A DNA stretch of 64,000 nucleotides from Tretioscincus oriximinensis. Taxonomy: Eukaryota > Chordata > Lepidosauria > Squamata > Gymnophthalmidae. The stretch is taken from the NCBI GenBank assembly GCA_022410635.1, contig JAJVDF010000492.1, forward strand, positions 450,039 through 514,038, given 5' to 3'. Shown piece by piece: positions 45,142 to 57,392 of the stretch. The notes beneath the pieces were generated by a model. That model saw only the letters and a list, made by a program, of their open reading frames with translations. It ran no database searches and had not been told where the DNA came from. The translations under genes and the position numbers were made by a program. The number at the start of each line of letters is the position of its first letter. Position 1 is the first letter of the stretch.

Positions 45142-46967
45142 AACCCAGGTCAGATTCAAGCCAAACATCATTGCACTATTCTAATGCAAATCGAACACTA
45201 TGNATTTTGGTGTGATTAAAATAGAACCATACTTTTAAAGTTTGTATACGTCTATACTCTCTACTGTTACCAATTCTACAGTGTTTCTGTTTGGAGCTAC
45301 CTGAGTAATGTTGCTATAGCATTTGGCTTGAGAATAATAAAGTAATGTGCCCTTGACAGCAGCCCTGGAGCACTGCAACCATTCAGACTAGGGCTATAGC
45401 TTTTACTGATGATTAAAATATAAGGTAGAGAATAGCAAACTATAGCATAGNGCAGGAAATGTTGAATGCACTCAGATTCAACAGAAAATCCCAAAGTGAA
45501 CTATTTTCCAGTGCNGCCTTAGAAATAAATAAGAGCAAATATATGATTAGGGATACAATGAGGCATTGAATTTCATGGGTAAGACTGTAGATAATTGTCA
45601 CAGAGAGACCACAGCTACCTGGTGACACACTTACAGTCGGGGATACATAGACANACAAATAACTTTAAATTAAAAAGGAAAAGGTATTGGGGATTTTGAG
45701 AATTAAGTTTCTAGCTTAATATCTTCCAGTTTTCACCTCTGTGTCATTTTACCGTCTATTGCAAGAGCTGTTTGCTGTAACAATGCTAATTAATTATAGC
45801 GGGATTTCATTAAAAACCTGAAACCAACTCCTGCTGCTTTGATACCACTGCTATGGGAGGCAATTCAAAGTCCAAGTAGAACAGAGGCAGCAATTTCTAA
45901 AGAAGTACAAATGTATTATGAAGCGGCAGGGATCTTTGGCTTTTCAGATTATTAAGTTCTGACTAGACTATTTGTCATAAAATCAAGATACTTTGTTCTG
46001 TCAGGCTGAAATTAGTCCTGGAGCATCTACTTGATGAAGACTATAATCTGACCATATGGTAGAGACATAATGGCTGAGATAGAATAATAAAAGGAAAGGA
46101 AGAAAAGTTTTATCTCTCCCCCTNTCCCTTTGAATGATGACAGTATTGCTTTGGGAAGCCTATAATCCACTCACTGACGAAAACACCCCCCCCCCTTAAT
46201 TTTCACTTAATTTTCAAGTTGTAGGTGAGCATTATACATGTGACAGCATAATCTTTTTTCTTTCTTTTTTCAAGATCTAAAAGTTGAAAGAGACTCAATT
46301 TGGAGGCATACCCATAATGCCATGTTTTATGTTCATTAAGTGAATGCCAAGAACATCTATTTACAATTCCAGCTGATTTTCCATCTACAACTCTTTCTGG
46401 ACAGAGAAAAAAANGCCACNGCAACTCATCTCTTGCATAGTAGANTAATGTAATGCATGCAGCTGTTGACTGGAAGTACATCATGTAGTCCTGAAATAAC
46501 TACTTAACAAAAATCAGCTTATTAATATCATCACTAANATCATGATTCATTCATCATAGTGTACATAAAAGCCAAATTTTGACCATCCTTCCACCGTGGA
46601 ACATAAGTGTCAGGACTTGGACACAGAATTAACAAACAGCAGAAAGGTNGAGTTGCTGGTATAAAGCCAAACAAACATAAAAACGAGTACAAAAGTCTGG
46701 TTTTCTTTCCACAAAGGAAGGAACTTTTACTTGTAAAAAGGTTCAAAAGAAATAAACTCTGTTCTTTGCAAACAATACAAAAGAAAGCAAAAATTCACAG
46801 AGTTTAGACTAACAACTGTTCACAAAACTGTTAGAAAAACAATAATGCAACCAAATCTATATAACAGCAANCTAACCTAATATCATACAGGCTAGTGCTG
46901 GATAGGAAACAGGAAGACTACACAGTAGTAAGACTGTACAACTATCATCAGTAGTCCTACAAAGAAT
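45142..46967. other. no gene recognised
   Basis: AT-rich unique sequence with a C11 run near 46186-46196. 45740-45860 includes 'ctaattaattatagcggg' and has a conserved-element-like texture; not verifiable. Confidence 0.4.
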
Positions 46968-47100
46968 ACAGACTGCCCAGGTGCATCTGGTGGGCCTCTG
47001 GGAGCTTATAGGAAAGAGCCAGGAAGTTAGAAGCTGGGTGTGGGGAAGAGAGGCAGGGAAGTAGTAGCAGCAAGGTGGAGGGAGACAGTAGATAGGTGAA
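46968..47100 (+). repeat. short LINE 3'-end piece plus purine-rich stretch
   Basis: 'cagactgcccaggtgcatctg' and 'gtgggcctctg' match the CR1/L3-type end at 30820-30932, then diverge into A/G-rich sequence like that around 17.1-17.8 kb. Confidence 0.6.
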
Positions 47101-48369
47101 TTAACTAGTATACCTATAAAACTATGAAAGGTTTGGGTCTGAAATATCTTATCATTAAATCCCTAAGATCTTGGTTGCAAAGGCACTCATGGAATTTAAA
47201 GGTCTTGTGATGTTTGAGAAAACCTCCATGAACTTCTCAAGCTTCTCTTCTAAAATGTGAATAGTCTATCATCTCTTACCCTGTTTTTTCTTGCTTTTTT
47301 ATTTTTANTCCAAAATGTCAACAAATAAATGAATAGNTCCACCTTCTTCCTTCCTCTCCCNTTTACTGTACTTCCTCTCTCCATCTATACACTCTCTGAA
47401 ATGCTTGCAAACATGCAAGTTAATTAATATTGTTGATGAAATTTCTAAGACAGTGGAAATCATTCCTACTGTACACCCAAGCATTCAGATTGCCAACAAT
47501 TGTTAGAGGAATTCTTGCTGTAGTTGGCAAATAAGCTGTAGCTGGAAATTGATGTTCTTNGCATGCATTTCACATCAAAAGACTAACATATGAGTGATTT
47601 CCCTCCCCAGGCATTATCGACTTAGATTTTTGAAATGTTTTTGATAGAGTATTTCATCAAAGACTAATCAGGAAATTTGACTATCTCTAACATAATAAAA
47701 GNCTTGTATGTTCCAGGCAACATACATTTTGTAATTTGATCAGATGCTGTACTGCCTTGTAAAAGCAAAAGCCAATTAANACATACTTTGCTCTCATAAG
47801 GTGGAATGTTTTTAATGTGAGAAAATAAGTGGGGGTCCTTTAAGAAATTTTGATGGCGAAGGNAACATCTAACTTAAAGGGAAGTTTTGAATTAATGAGA
47901 TTAGTTTTTAGGAGATGGGTGGAAGGAAGGGAAGAAAACTAGGAAAAGAAAAAAAATGCAAAAAAGGTATGGACATTGATAATTGATTTTTAAATAACTG
48001 CATGGAATTATGAGCCACCTTACCTCTTAACTTCCTTTCATATTGATATAATGATTATGTTTCCTAAAAAGTGAAAGAATTTTCAAAGAACAGTTTTCTA
48101 GAGTCCATTATATTTTACAACAATGGACTTGATTCTCGGGTAAAAAGACAAATCATCTTACAGTAAACAGCTAATTAAAGAACATGCCACAGAAAAATGG
48201 GATTTTTGTTTTTTTTACAGTGAAAACACAGGGCTGGTTAGAGCAGGTCATTCCACTGCAACTAATAGACTATGTCATAACATGTAACGTATTTTATCCT
48301 GGACCATTATTCCACTATTAGCCAGGATAGCTGAAGGGAACAACTGGAGAAATGCTCTAAATATACCAG
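47101..48369. other. no gene recognised
   Basis: AT-rich unique sequence with several isolated N. Confidence 0.45.
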
Positions 48370-48610
48370 AGGGATTTTTTTAGACCATGGTTCTCTCAAT
48401 CACAAGGGGTTTAAAGCTGCTTACATAATCTTCTATTCTTCTCTTCANAACAGCCANCTTNTAAAGTANGANGGACTGAGAGAGTTCAAGGAACTGTGAC
48501 CAAACCAAGATCACTCAGCTAGCTTCATAGAGGAGTGCATAATTAAACCAGAAAACTTCCAGAAAAGAATCAGATTAGTAGCTGACCATGGTGCATAGGA
48601 AATATTGTTT
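48370..48610 (-). mobile_element. SINE/LINE-tail repeat (second SINE family), minus strand, diverged
   Basis: 'caaggggtttaaagctgctta' is followed by 'gactgagagagttcaaggaa', 'ctgtgaccaaaccaagatca', 'ctcagctagcttcatagag', 'gagtgcataattaaacc' and 'agattagtagctgacca'. In reverse this is the tRNA-like-to-tail order of the repeat at 14905-15127. Confidence 0.7.
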
Positions 48611-49397
48611 NACTGGAGGTACAGCCGCAGTTATTTATTAGAAACCATGTCAAGCAGCACTTTATTTATACCTAATCCCCTAACATATTAGAAGTCAGAA
48701 CAATACATTTAAAGCTGAAATATGATATTCTGTATGATAAGCAGTTTCTGTCAGCACTNTAGTCGACTATAATCCAAGGCAGACACCACTAATTAGCCTT
48801 TTTTGTTGATCAAAACAGTCTGATTCTGACTTTCCTGGAAAAACACAAATCTCTAAAGCAAGGACCATACAACTTTTCAACCTTCTTCAACACCTCCCCA
48901 ACTTTGAAGAGTAGTTCACGTATTTGCTCCTTGGAAAACAACCATGTGAGCAGTTTCTGCCCATTACTCTTCATTTTGCCCCCACTTTGGTACATCCTTG
49001 AAAAACTNCTATTTTATCCTGCAAAACTCTGAAAAACTGCATAAAGAAAGGAAAACCAAGAATACTCTGTCTTTCATGAGGCAGCACAGGATAGTNCATC
49101 TGAATGTTATATAGATCTTTTGTGGAATCTTGGTAGATCAGAGGAAAGGGTGACTTTGGAATAGTCATTAGTCTNGCCAGGTCACTCTAGTATGTATTAC
49201 AGCAGTACGAAATTATGGATAAAACTGGTCTTTTCTGCCTCTACAAAATGTGCAGTGGTCACAGGGATAATAAATGGAAGGTAGGGGGGCTCGCTCTTGC
49301 TGCAACCTCATTTTTACAAAAGGAAAAAAGCAGCCAGTAACAAGAAAGGTGGGAGTGTGGAGTGGGAGGGAAATTTCGATGTTCTGCCTAAAGTAAC
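48611..49397. other. no gene recognised
   Basis: Unique sequence; short frames are unremarkable. Confidence 0.45.
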
Positions 49398-49646
49398 CTT
49401 ACTGTGATTGGTCCAGCAAAGGAGCTAGCAGCACTTTGAGACTATCTTGAGAAAAGTGGGTGGCATAAGCTTTCNTAGACACGNCAACTTCTTCATATTC
49501 TTCATCTGAAGAAGTAGATGTGTCTACGAAAGCTTATGCCACCAACTTTTCTCAAGTTAGTCTCAAAGTGCTGCTAGCTCCTTTGCTGGACTTTCTACTA
49601 GACTAACANGNCTNTTTCTCTGAAATTGACTTACAGTGATTGATCC
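49398..49646 (+). mobile_element. second fold-back Penelope-like element with hammerhead-like core and 17-bp TSD
   Basis: cttactgtgattggtcc (49398-49414) and cttacagtgattgatcc (49630-49646) match at 15 of 17 positions. The enclosed arms (from 49411 and ending near 49590) are near-perfect reverse complements and share sequence with the 6.07-kb element. Here the longer outer segment ('ttctactagactaacangnct' to 'tttctctgaaat') is on the right, whereas at 6.07 kb it is on the left. The two insertions are therefore mirror images, consistent with one asymmetric element inserted in opposite orientations. No coding sequence remains. Confidence 0.75.
49506..49540 (+). ncRNA. hammerhead-ribozyme-like motif (probably impaired)
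   Basis: CTGAAGA box at 49506-49512, helix-II-like GTAGA-TGTG-TCTAC, GAAA box, then GCTTATGCC. It has the same layout and the same C in place of the expected U after helix III as at 6190-6224. A related motif (tgaagaagttgn...tctangaaag) can be read on the opposite strand of the left arm. Confidence 0.5.
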
Positions 49647-52547
49647 AATTAGAAAGAGCGTCCCCCCTCCCCAACTGGACATAAGTATGCTGGTAAAGTG
49701 TAAAGTCCACAACGATGGAATTTAATCCAGGGACAAACTTTATANAGATTTTGTTTGTTTTTGAGCTGTTGAATTTGAGGACAAACTAAATAAGAGCTGT
49801 AATTGGTCTAAAATTAAATGCCTGACTCCAGCTCTGAAAACAGGTATCAAATGAATTGCTGTGTGGTATCTTAACGTTTTGTTCTTCCTTTCTTATTTAC
49901 TTCTTATGTATTTTTTTTCTTATCCCCTTGCTCTTGTTTTCTCTCTCCTTGTTCTTATACTCTGCAAAGGTATAATCTGCAAANCTTGATCGTTGCATTT
50001 TTTTACTCATGTACTGTACATGTAGATTTTCTTTACCTTTTATGTCCATACAACACTGTTACCCATTTGATACACATACAATACTGTTGTGTATGAAACT
50101 GTACACAACACTTTTCCAAGCAATCATAACTTGCCTTCAAACANCATGATGTCAAAAATTTGACTTAGCTTTTTCAAAAAACATTGGAATTTTAAATCCC
50201 TCTTTTTTCTCTTACTTAAATAATTTGCTGGTTCTTCAAGCAGATGCATGTGTTGAGGCATTTAGCAAACATCCCTAGGTGACCAGTTTAACCTTCTACA
50301 GCAGGGGCCTAGCTGTCAAATGCCCTTATTCTGTGAAGCTTTGTCCTTCTCCTCACCTTGTCCGTGAGCCAAGCTTGTACACTGTTGGAGGAAAGGTAGC
50401 ATCTGCCTTTCTAAATGCTGCCAACATCTCTCCATTATCAGTTGCCTGGGGTAATTCCAAGAAAGACACATATATTTCTCCCGGTGCTCATGTGAAGAAG
50501 TTTATGTCAGCAACAAACTCAGTGGTTGCCAGCTGGGATAAATTTCATGTTGGTTTCCAAAGTTGTGCCCAAATTTCACGATATTGGCAATCACTTTTGA
50601 TTTGAACACTTGAAAGTAGCANGTTTTGAGTAACTAAATCTTTCTTTGATTAAAGGAATTGCAATACATGGTTATTTTTTAAGCATAAAAATCATTAGGA
50701 AATTGCACAATTGACATTGTAAAAGTGTGAAAAGTCTGGTTGTTTTGTTATTATCATTATTACTCATGCTGCATTGAGAAATACCTCTAAAAAGTTCATT
50801 GTTCTAAACTTATAATAGATTTTTTTTATTTGTAATCATGGTGTGCATGTGTACAATTGCCCCCCATCTGGTTTTTAATCTTTGGGAGTACCTCTGTGAT
50901 TTCAGCTCATTGGTTCTTCCTTACCCTCTTGCCCCCAACTTTTGTTTCAACCTGTTTCTAGATCAAGAAATTTAGAGAAGAACTAATTGAGCCTGGGATG
51001 GAAAACTGTAAAAAAACCCATTTTGTATATTTCTCTTTGACTGAGATAATTGTGAACAGAATATCACAATAGAACTACCCATTTTGTTCNTCTCTTCAGT
51101 CTGATTTCATTGAACTGCTGTCATTCAAACTTTGTGAGAGCATTTCTCAACATTAGATGGTAAAGCATTTGGATGTTTGTAGCTTCTAACCTATGAAAGA
51201 CATAACAAAATGGAAGAATAAGACTCATAGATGAAGATCAGACACCTATAAAGAGAAAGCTATGAATGAGAAAAAGTAGGACAGCTATGAAGAAACTATG
51301 CTTTTCATCTTAAAAACAGCACACAGATCATCTGCATTCACACTATGTGAAAAAAACGGGTGCAAATGCAGTGTCAATTAGCAAATAGGCATACGCGCTT
51401 CCCATTTACTCCAAATGAGTAATGCTTTCACCATGTGCCATTTGCATAGCTACACAGTATCAGAGCGGAGTTTACTCTGAAAACTGTGCTGAGTGCAGCT
51501 TAACATCAGTCACATTAATTGCACTCTGGCAACAGTTTGCAACAGCAGGACTTCTCATTGCAGCTGATGATCACTGTTCAAATATCCCACGCTGGAGCAC
51601 TNGAGGAACATTTGAAATCCCAAAGGCTGCAGAATGAAAAAAATGGGAAGACCTGCAGTGATCTTCTGGTTTGGACTCTCCCCCTCCCTTTCTTGGATCC
51701 ACTTATACTACATAGGAGCTAGAAGCTGACCCAAGGCAATCCCTGCTTTTTTACACAAATGGAAACTTGCACACAAAACAAAAATCTGCTCTCTTATGGT
51801 GNGCACAAGCTCTGCAGTATTTCTGCTCTGTGACAGCCCACTAAAGTGGAGTAAAACTGGAGCAGGGGGAAAGAGGAGTGAATTTAAATCCACTTTGCTG
51901 TTTACTAATTCTATTTTTACATGCCAGTCAGAACACAGNCCTAAAGAATTTTGAAAAGAGAAAAATATTTGATTTTCATAGAGAATTTTGACCTGATTTG
52001 CACTTATCTGCAAGGAATGGTCACTGGTAACCAACCTCTTCCTCTAAGGGGAATGTTCATAACATTCAGTCCCTGTTTGTGGATGGGGNAGAAGTCTTCC
52101 CTGACTCTGTTCAGACTTTCTGTTAAAAACAGGCCCACCGTAATTGAGCTGTACTCTCAAACCCTTGNCTCAGAAACTACTTCCAATCCAACACTATTGT
52201 AAACTGTGGTTCAGCAGTACACACTTAGGTAAGGCTTAGCAGAGTGAAGGGAATAGTTGAGGGGTGGTGGAACTGATGGACCAAGTTATAGGTTAAGCAA
52301 AGGAAAAGGAAAAAGCAGCTGGTGTAAAACTAAATGATAGGCCACTGGTCAGTATTATATAATCCTAGAATGCTGAATTCCTGTGAGGAAGTCTGTGGTG
52401 TCTTCAGTTAAAAAGGGTAAGAGAAAAACTTGTGAATGATCTTGGAGTAAAACAATGTCATAATAAACAGAGAAAAGACTGGGAGTATACCTTAGAGCCA
52501 CAGAATAGTAGAGGAGAGATAAGGCTTCACCTGGAAGCATTTCATTT
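49647..52547. other. no gene recognised
   Basis: The 108-codon frame at 50279-50605 is the longest here. It has no known domain, and its N-terminus has no splice or promoter context. The rest is unique AT-rich sequence. Confidence 0.4.
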
Positions 52548-52549
52548 AC

Positions 52550-53575
52550 AATCTGTCACAAAAGTGAGTACACACTAAGTGAAAACGGACATTAAACGGA
52601 TGGTTTAATGAATCCTGCATCGAGCAGGGGGTTGGACCCGATGACCCTGGAGGTCCCTTCCAACTCTATGATTCTATGACAAATTGAGGACAAAATGCCA
52701 TTTCCACACCCTGGTGTCATGTGACTCATTAGTGTTCCAAGGCCTCAGGTGTGACTGAGGAGCAGGCAAACAATTTGCTGAAGACAAGCATACCAAGGCC
52801 ATGGATTACTAGAACTATGTTCTGAGGTCTGATGAAACCAAGATAAACTTATTTGGTTCAGATGGTGTCAATCGTGTGTGGCGGNAACCATGTGAGGAGA
52901 ACAAAGACAAGTGTGTCTTGCCTACAGTAAAGCATGGTAGTGGGAGTGGTTTGGGGATGCATGAGTGAAGCTGTGGGGAGCTACAGTTCACTGAGGGAAG
53001 CATGAATGCTGCTATGTACTGTGATCCCCACCCTTCGGGCACTGTGCCGCAGGGCAGTATTCCAACATGATAACGATCACATACACACCACCAAAGTGAC
53101 CATTGCCTTGCTGAAGAAACTGAGGGTAAATGTGCTGGATTGGCCAAGGATGTCTCCAGATCTAAACTCTATTGAATATCTGTGAGGCATCTTCAAACNG
53201 AAAGTGGAGGAGCACAAGAGCACAACATCCACCAGCTCAGGGATATCGGGATNGAGGAGTGAAAGAGTATTCCAGTGCAGCTCTACTAAACTCCATGCCT
53301 CAAAAGGTTAAGGCAATGCTGAAAACTAATGGTGGACACACAAAATATTGACACTTTGGCCTCAATTTGCCCATTGGGTGTATTCANGTTTGTTGCTAGT
53401 TGGTNTAGACACGGATTGCTGTGTGNTGAGTTATTTTGAGGACANATCAAATGTACNCTGTTATACAAGCTCTACACACACTATTCTCTTTTGTATGGAA
53501 CTGTCATATCTTTCACATGGAAAGAAATTAAATATTGACAAAAATATGAAAGGTGTACTCACTTTTGTAATCTCC
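52550..53575 (+). pseudogene. inactivated Tc1-like DNA transposon
   Basis: Inverted terminal segments acaaaagtgagtacac (52558-52573) and its exact reverse complement (53553-53568) bound the element; TA dinucleotides at 52548-52549 and 53576-53577 fit Tc1/mariner insertion. Between them, transposase remnants read in + frames as FQHDNDHIHTTK-like (after ~53060) and LDWPRMSPDLNSIEYL (~53135-53185), the conserved catalytic-domain blocks of Tc1 transposases. Stops and frame breaks are many, and the N-terminal DNA-binding part is mostly deleted. A CR1 tail sits near the left end. Terminal sequences resemble Tc1-like families known in fish and amphibians. Confidence 0.88.
52604..52679 (+). mobile_element. 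CR1 LINE 3' tail nested in the Tc1 element
   Basis: 'aatgaatcctgcatcgagca', 'gggggttggacccgatgacc', 'ctggaggtcccttccaactc' and terminal 'tatgattctatgac' form a typical CR1 3' end in plus orientation, severely 5'-truncated. It interrupts the Tc1 left end, so it inserted later. Confidence 0.85.
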
Positions 53576-53577
53576 TA

Positions 53578-54443
53578 AAAATGAAATGTTGAGGATAAAC
53601 ATGCATAGGTTAAAAAAATATTTCCAACCAGTGGTTTCTTCATCTTCTTCCTCCTTGATGTCTGAATCTGGAGAATGCTCTTCCAAATAGTGTAAACTGG
53701 CATGGGATAGTTCCTTCCTTTCCTAGCAGCTGAGTTTATTTTACAGTCTAGTTATGGAAGCTTTGTGTTAGTCATTTTCACTAATCCTTAGCTTATTTCT
53801 TCAACATTTTCTTGAGCTTTATTTACTTATGCATAGCTGCTTATTTAGAGCTATTTGATCTGCCACTGGTAACATATTTCCATGATCCCACCTTCTCAGA
53901 TAAATCAAGCCTGATATCTGTTTCCCATTTGGCTACATAGGAGAAAGTTTCCTGTGGAAAAAGCTTCACTAAGCTCTTATATGTGCTGGATAATGAGATT
54001 TTTATTAGACTCTCTCTGAGCCCTTATCTCAAATTGTGTTTATTTCCTGTACGAATTCATTTGTAAGGATTGGAAGCCAGGTGTAAAGACTGAGCTGCAA
54101 GTATTGAGAGACAGGTATATTACTCCCTCCTAGACCTTTCTGTTTCTCCCTAGAGAAAGAATGATGTTTAGAAACAGCTGGTCTGTTTCTGTTACGCCTC
54201 TGTCCTTTAGGCCAATTGCTGGATTTTGTGCTGCTTCATTTATGGGTATTTTTAGAGATCTTGAAAGAGGTGAGCTGGACACAGAAAACCTTGATCATTC
54301 TTGCCTTCTTACTATTATTACCCCAGGCACAAATTACAAGTGAGGAAAGTATATTCTTTATTTTGTTTTCATCAAATGCCAGCACTAGATTTCAGGGAAA
54401 TTGCCATATTAGTCTGGGTCCAGGAAATCTAAAAAAGAGTTGT
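53578..54443. other. no gene recognised
   Basis: Unique sequence; the small frames at 54161-54452 are unremarkable. Confidence 0.45.
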
Positions 54444-54693
54444 TGTAGCTAGGCTGACCAGATGACCCCTTTGATGCCTCCCGTTTTTTTCTGAGGAAAA
54501 AAACAAAAGAAAACAAAAGAAAATTTGAAAAAAAATTGTTTTTTTCTGAGGAAAAAAACAAAAGTCTAATAAAATTAGAAAATTAGAAAAAATCTTTTTT
54601 TGAAAAAAGTTTCCTCAGAAAAAACTGGGAGGCACCCCAAAAATGAGTTTTCAACTTACCCCCAAAAGGGGTCAACTGGTCAGCCTATGTAGC
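54444..54693. mobile_element. 238-bp inverted-repeat (MITE-like) element with 6-bp TSD
   Basis: tgtagc occurs at 54444-54449 and 54688-54693. The enclosed element begins taggctgaccagatgacccc and ends with the near-exact reverse complement (23 of the last bases pair with one mismatch). Pairing continues in blocks (ctgaggaaa / tttcctcag). A 25-bp A/T-rich segment around 'ctgaggaaaaaaacaaaag' is directly repeated inside (from ~54484 and ~54540). No coding sequence. The superfamily is uncertain because a 6-bp TSD is atypical. Confidence 0.75.
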
Positions 54694-57225
54694 ACTTAGT
54701 TCAGTACTCAAACTGCTACAAGGCCCCCTTGCTAGATTTGCCAGTACTAATAAGAGTATTCCCTATTTCTTTTTATGAGTCCTTAAGGGTTTATTTGGAC
54801 CTTGGGTAGGAGACATTGAATGTGCCTTCATTAGGAAAGGTGCCTTAGGCTATTTCCACATTTATCTCCTTTGTATTAGTCCACTGCAGTCTATCCTGGT
54901 AAAGGTCCAGTAAGATTGTCCAGATTATGAAGATTCCAATGCAANTGTCCTATTTCCCCGCGATGTATCCATGTCCCTGTCACTCCAAAAATGTATCTAA
55001 TGAATTAAAGCAGGAGTGAACTACCCCCTATTGAGGTTTTAGGGCTGAAATTGGAAACTTGTAAAAGAAACAATGGAAAACACTGCAATTCCGTCTTCAA
55101 GCTTATGCAAGCTACAAAGGTGAGACTANAGCATTGTCCTCATTCTGATCCAAATGTGGAAATGCCAATATCTAAACTGGATCCTACAACTTGATATGTT
55201 TTTTGACATTTTCAAACAGGGTAGGGTCACCTTAGAATGATTCTGGACNAGCTTGTTCTCATCCACCAGGCAAAGATGGAATAGCTACAAATCAGACTCT
55301 TAAGGTAAGGGTTATCACACCAAATTTGGAAACATACANCTGGCACTTTAGCCACCATCACATTCCTCACCAAAAACAGTCCTGTAGGGGAAAAGAAAAT
55401 GAAAATTCTGTTCTCCTCAGGAGCTGATTGAAGCTCCCGCATATTTCTGCCCAGAAGTCAGCACTACTGGTCAGTACAGTAGTGCAGGTCTGGGCACNGA
55501 CTTACCAAGGAAGCAGCTCAAGNTTCTTCTCATGCCTTTGGCTTGGCATTGAGGCAGTGCCTTTAATTGGCAGCTTGGTAGAACTGAGCTTCTTTCTGCT
55601 TCCAAGTAAGTTCCNCCCCCAAACATGGCAGTCAGCATTACTGTCTTTAGGGAAGGATTTGCACCATTGTACTGACCAGTGGTGTTGACTCTTGGCCAGC
55701 AATGAATAGGAGCTTCAAATGGCTCCCCAGGAGAAGCAAATTTTCATTCTACTTTCCTCTTTGTTTTCAATAGGGAACATGGTAGGAGTTATGGTGGATG
55801 CAGATTCCTTGATTCAATGTATCAACCCCGCCCTAGGGTAACTAGACTCCATTGAGAACAATGAAAACTAAGGCACCTTATTGAAGGTGCTTTAACTGCA
55901 GTATGGAAATGTGAGCTTTTTATTAGGGATTTTATGTAATACTCTCTGCCTCCCAATTTGCTCTTGACAATCCCTTTACTTTAATTGTATGAATTCCCTT
56001 CTCCTGTGAATGCCTTATTTCCCTTTGTTTCATTCTTTCAACACTGTATACCCAACCAATTATTCTATTTTGTCCTCCTCCTAACCTTTACTGCATTCCT
56101 TTTCTTTTTCCTCTTATACTTTCTTTACTTTTGCAATTTATGTCTTTCTGGTTCCAAATTTTACATTTTAGNCTGACCACTTTATCAAACACTTTTCATC
56201 TCGTCTCCCTATCCTCCATTTCTTCTTCTAGGATGTCAAGCATTGTGAGATAGTGCAATGATCAATGTACATTTACNGTACATCATGTCGGTCTTAGTAC
56301 ATATCCTTTTTATTATGATTATTGATTGAAGGAGAAGAAATAACTGCACTCTGTTCTAGCTATTTTCTTACACCTTAGAAAAATGAGACAATCCAGGAGC
56401 ATGGTTTAGACTAGACGGATTCCTGAGAACAGTATTCAGACCGAGACCCCATGTATACGTATAAAATAATAACAAATAAACATCATGATGCATATTCCAT
56501 AGGTTCCACTTTGATTCATGGATTCCCAGGGAAAAAAGTTGAACTTTCTCAAAATTCATACTTGGGTTCTGGATCTAATTATCTCTAGTAACCAATGCCC
56601 ACAGTGCAACTACCATGTTTCAGAAAAACAATTCCATAGCTGTCATTTTTTCCTATGTCCCTAATTCAACATGTGGCACTTTGTTGTAATATCAACTGTG
56701 ATCATTATGAAATTTTCAGTATATTTGGCTTTTCATACAGCCATTAATTAATGATAACAGATAGNTAAATTAAACTGTGAAAGCACATAAAATGACTGAA
56801 GTATATAGTTGAATACTCTATTTATACTATTGCTACATGAAGACTATTACAAACATTCAGAATTCTACGGGAATAAAATTCAGAAGTCCTTTTGCTAAAG
56901 TTTTGATACATATCGGATGAGTAACACAGAAAATCCCTCTTTACAACACCAATGTTGATCTACATTCATCAAAAGTAATTTTATTTGTACATTTTATTTA
57001 TAGAGAATCTTTTAGAGACATGTAGAAACATGAAAATGGTTGAATCAAATTGCATTATGTATCATTTGGTATGAATTTGAATCAGTTTGCAGTAGTTTGA
57101 ACTCAAATCAGTTCAGTGTAGTTCTACACATAAAAAAGGTTGCTTCCTTCAACCCCCACATCCCTTAGATAAAGTAGGTATTAAGAGAGTTTTCAAGAAC
57201 GCTATATTTATTCCATGAATGGAGA
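54694..57225. other. no gene recognised
   Basis: Unique-looking sequence with balanced composition around 55400-55760. Frames are short and have no domain. Confidence 0.4.
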
Positions 57226-57392
57226 TAATATAGGTAAAACTCTGTTATAACGAATGCCAAGGGGTCAGATGAATGAAATTTTGTTATAGGGAAACCAACA
57301 TTACTCCTCATTCNGCCAGGACTTTCAGATTTGTTTGTTATACTGTNATTTNTGTTATACTGGGGTTCTNTATAATGGGGTTTCACCTGTAC
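57226..57392. mobile_element. mariner/Tc1-type MITE
   Basis: The left end 'ggtaaaactctgttataacg' and the right end 'ttctntataatggggtttcacctg' are imperfect reverse complements (consensus caggtgaaacccc.ttata), flanked by TA on both sides (57226-57227 and just after 'cacctg'). About 165 bp, no coding capacity. Confidence 0.7.

Noticed and set aside
50279..50605. 108-codon frame
   Set aside because: No recognisable family, low-complexity-free but without gene context; chance frame most likely.
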